From Ruminococcus sp. UBA4383 (GTDB lineage: Bacteria; Bacillota; Clostridia; Oscillospirales; Ruminococcaceae), in assembly GCA_002389995.1 (NCBI GenBank), contig DGRR01000190.1, forward strand, positions 1 through 10,527: DNA of 10,527 nt. Direction: 5' to 3'. Below, in pieces: positions 6,638 to 10,527 of this stretch. The notes under the pieces were generated by a model that saw only the letters and a program-made list of their open reading frames with translations, had not been told where the DNA came from and did not search any database. Positions within the stretch are counted from its first letter, which is position 1. Every line of letters starts with the position of its first letter. The position numbers and the translations under genes were made by a program.

Positions 6638-7318
6638 ATGTTTTTCCAGCTTATCAGAAATCTTTTTTTCTTTGCCCTGCACGTTGACAACACCGCAGTA
6701 TTTCCGAAACCGCTTTCAAAAAATGAAGAACTTGACTGTTTCCGCAGAATGTCCGAGGGTGACAAATCCGCAAAGGATTCACTTATCGAGCATAATCTCA
6801 GGCTTGTGGCGCACATAGTCAAAAAATATGCCAGAACAGCCGAGGAACAGGACGAATTTATTTCCATAGGCACAATAGGACTTATCAAAGCCGTATCGAC
6901 ATTTGACTATACCAAAGGCGCAAAATTCGCAACCTATGCAAGCAGATGCATAGAGAATGAAATACTTATGGATTTCCGTGCATCTAAAAAATCCGCAGGA
7001 GATGTCTATATAAATGAACCTGTCGAAACTGACAAGGACGGAAACACCCTCACACTTATAGACCTGATAGATGACGGAGCGGATATCCATGAACAGGTTG
7101 ATACGGCAATACGTTCAAAACGCCTGTATGAATTTCTTGAAAAATGTCTTTCCTCCCGTGAACTTGAAATAATAATCTATCGTTACGGACTTTATAACAG
7201 CACTCCGCATACACAGAATGAAACGGCTTCAAAATTAAACATATCACGTTCGTATGTATCGAGAATCGAGAAAAAAGCTGTTGAAAAACTCAGAAAAATG
7301 TATGATGAAAACCGCTGA
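6638..7318 (+). CDS. sigK: SigK/SigE-type sporulation sigma factor (probable pro-sigma-K)
   Basis: A sigma-70 family protein of 226 residues that closely follows the sporulation mother-cell sigma pattern. Region 2 reads EHNLRLVAHIVKKYA (51-65), then FISIGTIGLIKAVSTFDYTKG (74-94) and FATYASRCIENEILMDFR (97-114). DKDGNTLTLIDLI (132-144) resembles the DKEGNE-ISLID stretch of SigK. The C-terminal helix-turn-helix is TQNETASKLNISRSYVSRIEKKAVEKL (192-218). The first ~20 residues (MFFQLIRNLFFFALH) are hydrophobic and precede FPKPLS. The same layout is seen in pro-SigK, where the leader anchors the inactive precursor until a membrane protease removes it. The gene is intact, with no inserted element. 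The start is supported by GGAGGG (6626-6631), six bases upstream. SigK is slightly favoured over SigE because of the N-terminus, but in an organism not known to sporulate it could have another role. It converges on the metallophosphoesterase with no gap. Confidence 0.85.
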   Translation: MFFQLIRNLFFFALHVDNTAVFPKPLSKNEELDCFRRMSEGDKSAKDSLIEHNLRLVAHIVKKYARTAEEQDEFISIGTIGLIKAVSTFDYTKGAKFATYASRCIENEILMDFRASKKSAGDVYINEPVETDKDGNTLTLIDLIDDGADIHEQVDTAIRSKRLYEFLEKCLSSRELEIIIYRYGLYNSTPHTQNETASKLNISRSYVSRIEKKAVEKLRKMYDENR

Positions 7319-8080
7319 TTATATTTTGAATGACGGCGGCAAATCGTCATAGGACGAAGATTTTTCAGGCGAAGGATATACTCTTTCAAAGCCGTTTTCC
7401 GTAAGTTTCACTATATTGTTGAATATAAGGAAATGTTTTTCATCATACTGCATTGATACATGATAATGACCCGAAAACCACATTTTATATTCAAGTTTTT
7501 TATCAATTTCTTCAAAAAAGTCAGTAAGTATATTTGTACTGTAATTACTGTTGAAAAATATATCATTCTGTATACTTGTAGGCATTGAATGGGTAATGAC
7601 GATATCTGTTTTATAATTGATTTTTTCGAGGACTTCCCTGCCGTGCTGAATTTCTTCTTCGGTGGGGATTTCTTCTTCCCATATAGATTTTCTGAGTACA
7701 CGGTATTCCTTGTCATGGCTTTCCGCACCGCCGAAAAAGAAAAAATTTATTCCGTCAAGCTGAAAAGCACTTCCACGGCATATATGAATTATATTATTTG
7801 TAATTTTCTGAACTTTTGTACCATTCCATTCCTCAACGGGATAATCTTTAATCATGTCATAATTTTCGTGATTGCCGTCAATCCAGAGAGTAGTCCACGG
7901 CTTTCTGTCGAGCCATTTGAGCCAGTAGTGTTCTTCATTGGAATCGTCCCACAAAAGCCCGAAATCTCCGCATATTATGAGATAGTCCGAGCGTGTGAGC
8001 GTATTTCCCTCAATAAATTTATCCGTGGTGAGTTTTCTTATATCAATGCTTCCGTGTGTATCTCCTGTAATAAAAATCAT
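7319..8080 (-). CDS. Calcineurin-like metallophosphoesterase
   Basis: A 253-residue predicted cytoplasmic hydrolase with all the dimetal-site motifs of the calcineurin-like phosphoesterase superfamily: D7 and H9 in GDTHG, D39 in CGDFG, N70-H71 in DGNHEN, H164 in ITHS, and H205/H207 in SGHYH. Internal blocks such as PWTTLWIDGNHENYD and FFFFGGAESHDKEYR recur in a family common in gut Clostridia whose substrate is not established. No signal peptide or membrane segment is seen. The start at 8080 has GGGAG (8095-8091) ten bases upstream, and a promoter-like sequence lies at 8125-8153. Its stop codon (7319-7321) directly abuts that of the sigK-like gene, and no hairpin terminator is visible between the two. 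It appears to be a single-gene unit. Assignment to the superfamily is firm; the biological substrate is unknown. Confidence 0.88.
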   Translation of the reverse strand: MIFITGDTHGSIDIRKLTTDKFIEGNTLTRSDYLIICGDFGLLWDDSNEEHYWLKWLDRKPWTTLWIDGNHENYDMIKDYPVEEWNGTKVQKITNNIIHICRGSAFQLDGINFFFFGGAESHDKEYRVLRKSIWEEEIPTEEEIQHGREVLEKINYKTDIVITHSMPTSIQNDIFFNSNYSTNILTDFFEEIDKKLEYKMWFSGHYHVSMQYDEKHFLIFNNIVKLTENGFERVYPSPEKSSSYDDLPPSFKI

Positions 8081-8124
8081 TGTTATACATCTCCCGATAA
8101 AAAAATTCAGCTCTTAGCATATAC

Positions 8125-8153
8125 ATTATAACACATTAAAGACAATTTGTCAC
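8125..8153 (-). promoter_or_regulatory. SigA-type promoter of the metallophosphoesterase gene
   Basis: On the minus strand GTGACA (8153-8148), 17 bases, then TATAAT (8130-8125), again with TGT just before the -10 (extended -10). Predicted start near 8118, about 38 bases before the ATG. It lies downstream of the tRNA terminator, consistent with independent transcription. Confidence 0.65.
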
Positions 8154-8180
8154 TCAAAATTATTATATTTTAAAAAATAA

Positions 8181-8209
8181 AAAAATCCCTCGGTTTTCCG
8201 AGGGATTTT
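8181..8209 (-). terminator. Intrinsic terminator of the tRNA-Ser gene
   Basis: ATCCCTCGG and CCGAGGGAT (8185-8193 and 8198-8206) form a perfect 9-bp stem with a 4-base loop, extended by A/T pairs. On the minus strand it is followed by a T-rich tract (8185-8171). It begins a few bases after the tRNA 3' end. Confidence 0.9.
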
Positions 8210-8214
8210 ATTTA

Positions 8215-8303
8215 TGGCGCAGCGGGTGGGATTCGAACCCACGTCCCTCAAGGGGCATCATGATTTCGAGTCATGTCCGTTATGACCACTTCGATACCGC
8301 TGC
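8215..8303 (-). tRNA. tRNA-Ser (anticodon CGA)
   Basis: On the minus strand a full tRNA folds. The 7-bp acceptor stem is GCAGCGG (8303-8297) with CCGCTGC (8225-8219). The D-arm contains GTGGTCATAACGG. The anticodon stem is CATGA/TCATG with loop CTCGAAA, giving anticodon CGA, which reads UCG serine codons. The T-arm is GTGGG-TTCGAAT-CCCAC. A long variable arm (around ATGCCCCTTGAGGGAC) and discriminator G are both typical of serine tRNAs. CCA is encoded at 8217-8215. The gene stands alone with its own promoter (8332-8360) and terminator (8181-8209). Confidence 0.96.
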
Positions 8304-8331
8304 ATATAATGGCTTTCAGCCAGCGTATATT

Positions 8332-8360
8332 ATTATAGCATATAATTTTCAAAAAATCAA
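8332..8360 (-). promoter_or_regulatory. SigA-type promoter of tRNA-Ser
   Basis: On the minus strand TTGATT (8360-8355), 17 bases and TATAAT (8337-8332). Both hexamers and the spacer length are the same as in the dapF promoter. Predicted start near 8325, leaving a leader of about 20 bases with a small TGGCT/AGCCA hairpin (8310-8322) before the mature 5' end. Confidence 0.75.
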
Positions 8361-8370
8361 GTATTTTTTG

Positions 8371-8404
8371 AAAAAAATTCAGTCGGGATAAAATATCCCG
8401 ACTT
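8371..8404 (-). terminator. Intrinsic terminator of the ECF sigma/anti-sigma operon
   Basis: AGTCGGGATA (8381-8390) and TATCCCGACT (8394-8403) form a perfect 10-bp stem with a 3-base loop. On the minus strand it is followed by a run of seven T (8378-8372). It lies about 20 bases after the stop of the membrane protein gene and just upstream of the tRNA promoter. Confidence 0.9.
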
Positions 8405-8425
8405 TATATTTACTTTCTTTTGTTG

Positions 8426-9826
8426 TTAATCAGCGGATTTACTGAGCATATCTTCTTCTTTGAGGCGGTTTTTATATTTTTCTTCCAGACCGTCGGTGAA
8501 TTTTCGGATTTCCTCCTGACTGCGGGTAATATCATTGTCTACATTTACTATATCCGAACAGCGTTTCATGAAGTCTGTAATACTTTCAGGATTTTTATAA
8601 AAATCACTGCTGCAAATTATCTCATCGCTGAACGGTTCATACTGCATAATTATATTGTCGTCCATTGTCCTTATATGGTAAATACAGTTTGCAAACGGAG
8701 AGACATATACACTTATGCTTTTGCAGGTTTCAGGAAAAACAGGGAGTTCAACAGATGATATTTCTCCGAATGATGTAAAATAATTATCCTTGTAAATGCC
8801 GTATTCTGTATTTATCCTGTCGGAAAATGCGTCATTTTCTGCATAAGGCTTGAAATATCCGTATATACTGCACCCTGTAATTTTATTGTCATATATGCTG
8901 ATTTTTTCAAAGGACATTGAACTGTCATCAGGGAGAGTATTTCTGCCTGTGAGAGAAAATGAACGTTTCCAGATGAAATTATTTTCATATGCATGACTGC
9001 CTTTTATTTTCAAATCATAGAAATATCTGCTGTTATTTTTCCTGCCGTATATCATTCCGACAGATACAGGAAAGACTTCATTTTCTGATTTTATTATGAA
9101 ATTTGTCTGACATGATGCAACTGAAACGGTATCACCAACAGAATCTTTCATGAAAACACCGTCAACATTATAATTATCACCGACAGCCTTCATATTATCG
9201 TATTCACATGACGGGAAATCAATATCCATAGAATATATTTCAGAAATATCATCATCACTGAAAAAAACTCCTGTTTCGGCTGCGGCTATATAATTTTCTT
9301 CATTGAAATCTCCTGCATATTCAACGGCATAAATTTCATTTGTAAGAAATCCCTTTATTTTTTTCACATATATTTTAACTCTTGCGTCCTTTTGGTTTGT
9401 ATTCACGAAAGGACAGCCGTAAAGACAATTTACAAGCCTGTCATTTCTGACATAATTTTCGAGTGATACGTCAAATTCCTGATATTCACCTGTGCGTGCA
9501 TCAATATTCCTTATTATTTCAAGATATGAACTGTCAAGCCTGCTGCTTCCGAGCATTATATTTTTATAGATATTATTTTTCGGAATAAACAGCAAAACAA
9601 GAAATAATGCCGCTGTCAGGGCAACCCACCTGAAAAAAGGTTTTTTTCTGCCTGTGACGTTTTCAACGTCGCTTATCGTAAATCCGCTTTCGGAAAAATC
9701 CGCATCTGTCTTTGGAAAAACTCTCGATGAAATTTTATCAAAACAATTGACAGATGAAGAAAGTTCCTCCATTTTCTGTCTGAGCAGTTTTTCAAAATCT
9801 TCGTTTTTATTCTCCAATATCAACAC
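8426..9826 (-). CDS. Single-pass membrane protein, probable anti-sigma factor of the adjacent ECF sigma
   Basis: I do not recognise a named family. The 466-residue protein has a ~60-residue hydrophilic N-terminus, positive residues RKK at 60-62, one hydrophobic segment at about 64-82 (FFRWVALTAALFLVLLFIP), then ~385 residues predicted outside the cell. Several cysteines lie in that part (for example NCLYGCPF). The charge pattern suggests N-in/C-out, the topology of ECF anti-sigma factors. The N-terminus lacks the HxxxCxxC zinc motif of ZAS anti-sigma factors. The GTG start at 9826 overlaps the 3' end of the sigma gene by 20 bases, in the order sigma then membrane protein usual for sigma/anti-sigma pairs. 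The Shine-Dalgarno sequence there (AAGGCAG) is weak and close, so translation probably depends on coupling. The adjacent TTG at 9823 is an alternative start. The anti-sigma role is inferred from context and topology. Confidence 0.72.
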   Translation of the reverse strand: MLILENKNEDFEKLLRQKMEELSSSVNCFDKISSRVFPKTDADFSESGFTISDVENVTGRKKPFFRWVALTAALFLVLLFIPKNNIYKNIMLGSSRLDSSYLEIIRNIDARTGEYQEFDVSLENYVRNDRLVNCLYGCPFVNTNQKDARVKIYVKKIKGFLTNEIYAVEYAGDFNEENYIAAAETGVFFSDDDISEIYSMDIDFPSCEYDNMKAVGDNYNVDGVFMKDSVGDTVSVASCQTNFIIKSENEVFPVSVGMIYGRKNNSRYFYDLKIKGSHAYENNFIWKRSFSLTGRNTLPDDSSMSFEKISIYDNKITGCSIYGYFKPYAENDAFSDRINTEYGIYKDNYFTSFGEISSVELPVFPETCKSISVYVSPFANCIYHIRTMDDNIIMQYEPFSDEIICSSDFYKNPESITDFMKRCSDIVNVDNDITRSQEEIRKFTDGLEEKYKNRLKEEDMLSKSAD

Positions 9827-10376
9827 CTGCCTTTTCTTTCAGTATACTCATAGCCTTTTTATATCTTGATTTTACGGTAGATTCGGGGGATTTCATAATT
9901 TTAGCTATTTCCCTGAAAGTAAGTTCGCTGCAAATATGCATGACTACAATCTGCCTTTGTTTATCATTAAGCGATTTAAGCAGTTGATTTATATAAATGC
10001 TGTCCTCAACAGTTTTTTCAGCATCGCCATAGCTCTGAATGATTATATCCTGACATTCTCTTTTGTATCTCCTGCGGATTTCGAGAGCTGTATTGCGGGC
10101 GATTTTATGGATATATCCTCTGCCGTCACCTTTTCGGGGATTGAAATTTTCCGCTGCCGCAAGCCTCACAAAAGTTTCTGCAACACAGTCCTCCGAAAGA
10201 TGATAGTCGGAAGTGATACTGAAAGCAAGTGCAAAAACGCTCTTTCTGAACATATTATAAAGCATTTCAAGGCTTTCCCTTGAATGTGAACATTCCGTTA
10301 TAAGACGGTTTATGTCCGTATTGTCACATTCTGAATTATCATCACGAAAAGCCTGAGCAGATACTTCACCTGTCAT
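9807..10376 (-). CDS. ECF-type RNA polymerase sigma factor
   Basis: A 189-residue group IV sigma factor with only regions 2 and 4. Region 2 spans about residues 36-107 (LEMLYNMFRKSVFALAFSITSD, the core-binding HLSEDCVAETFVRLA, then RGYIHKIARNTALEIRRRYKRE). Region 4 spans about 130-182, with helix-turn-helix LTFREIAKIMKSPESTVKSRYKKA (152-175). It would direct RNA polymerase to a specialised regulon in response to an envelope or extracellular signal. The ATG at 10376 is chosen because AAAGGAG (10390-10384) stands seven bases upstream. A longer frame from TTG at 10415 would run through that ribosome binding site and lacks conserved sequence. The N-terminal ~30 residues before region 2 are acidic and not conserved-looking. 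The 3' end overlaps the putative anti-sigma gene. No confident promoter is seen upstream, so self-regulation cannot be judged. Confidence 0.92.
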   Translation of the reverse strand: MTGEVSAQAFRDDNSECDNTDINRLITECSHSRESLEMLYNMFRKSVFALAFSITSDYHLSEDCVAETFVRLAAAENFNPRKGDGRGYIHKIARNTALEIRRRYKRECQDIIIQSYGDAEKTVEDSIYINQLLKSLNDKQRQIVVMHICSELTFREIAKIMKSPESTVKSRYKKAMSILKEKAGVDIGE

Positions 10377-10383
10377 ATCATCA

Positions 10384-10390
10384 CTCCTTT
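10384..10390 (-). promoter_or_regulatory. Ribosome binding site deciding the ECF sigma start
   Basis: AAAGGAG on the minus strand, seven bases before ATG 10376. It lies inside the longer TTG-initiated frame (10415) and argues against that start. Confidence 0.8.
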
Positions 10391-10486
10391 GTCCTATGAA
10401 AGCTTTCAAATACAAGTGATTTTAAAGGCATAAAAAGACGAAAAATTTCCAAAAAAATTTTAAAATTATGTTAGTATGCCAAAACA

Positions 10487-10520
10487 AAAAAATCTCCTGC
10501 AAAATTACAGGAGATTTTTA
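10487..10520. terminator. Intrinsic terminator upstream of the ECF operon
   Basis: AATCTCCTG (10491-10499) and CAGGAGATT (10508-10516) form a 9-bp stem, extended by A/T pairs, with an 8-base loop. T-rich tracts lie on both sides: TTTTTATTTTTAT on the plus strand and TTTTTTTGTTTT on the minus strand. No plus-strand gene is nearby, so it probably ends a minus-strand gene beyond the window and insulates the ECF operon. Confidence 0.85.
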
Positions 10521-10527
10521 TTTTTAT

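Noticed and set aside
7589..8131. Plus-strand ORF of 180 codons opposite the metallophosphoesterase
   Set aside because: The minus-strand frame contains all the catalytic motifs; this one is a low-complexity shadow.
10377..10415. TTG-initiated extension of the ECF sigma factor
   Set aside because: The extension contains the AAAGGAG that serves the ATG at 10376 and has no conserved residues.

Overview
The window looks like chromosomal DNA of an AT-rich, Gram-positive, anaerobic Clostridia-type bacterium. It most resembles Ruminococcus and its relatives (Oscillospiraceae). The reasons are the dgt-dnaG-rpoD gene order, lysine/meso-DAP synthesis through an LL-diaminopimelate aminotransferase, a SigK/SigE-type sporulation sigma factor, strong GGAGG ribosome binding sites, and consensus TATAAT promoters with 17-base spacers. 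This placement is inferred from gene content and protein style, not from a database search.

Layout. Bases 1-206 hold two exact 96-base tandem copies of a hairpin repeat, plus the tail of a third, ending in the ribosome binding site of the first gene. A plus-strand operon follows: a dNTP triphosphohydrolase (dgt-like), DNA primase (dnaG) and the housekeeping sigma factor (rpoD/sigA), closed by a bidirectional terminator. Converging on it from the minus strand is the dapF-dapL operon, which makes diaminopimelate for lysine and cell wall. Its promoter lies at 6545-6573. Two tandem copies of a related hairpin repeat sit in its leader, and a third form of the repeat spans the dapF/dapL junction. 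Next come a plus-strand sigK-like gene and a minus-strand metallophosphoesterase whose stop codons abut. A minus-strand tRNA-Ser(CGA) has its own promoter and terminator. Last is a minus-strand ECF sigma factor overlapping a large single-pass membrane protein, which I read as its anti-sigma factor.

How the genes work together. dgt, dnaG and rpoD form a macromolecular-synthesis operon (nucleotide balance, replication priming, transcription initiation). dapL and dapF catalyse consecutive steps: tetrahydrodipicolinate to LL-DAP, then LL-DAP to meso-DAP. Three different sigma factors are encoded within about 7.5 kb: vegetative, sporulation-type and ECF.

The most interesting signal is the hairpin repeat family. 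Its stem sequences differ from place to place while remaining self-complementary. Its loop keeps a GTGAACG-like core. Its 3' tail, TGACGATTTTAAAT, is fixed and always runs straight into the Shine-Dalgarno sequence of the next gene. At the dapF/dapL junction the element also supplies the last ~20 codons and the stop codon of dapF. It looks like a small mobile or structural element that settles at ribosome binding sites without breaking downstream translation. No CRISPR array, transposase gene or phage gene is visible.
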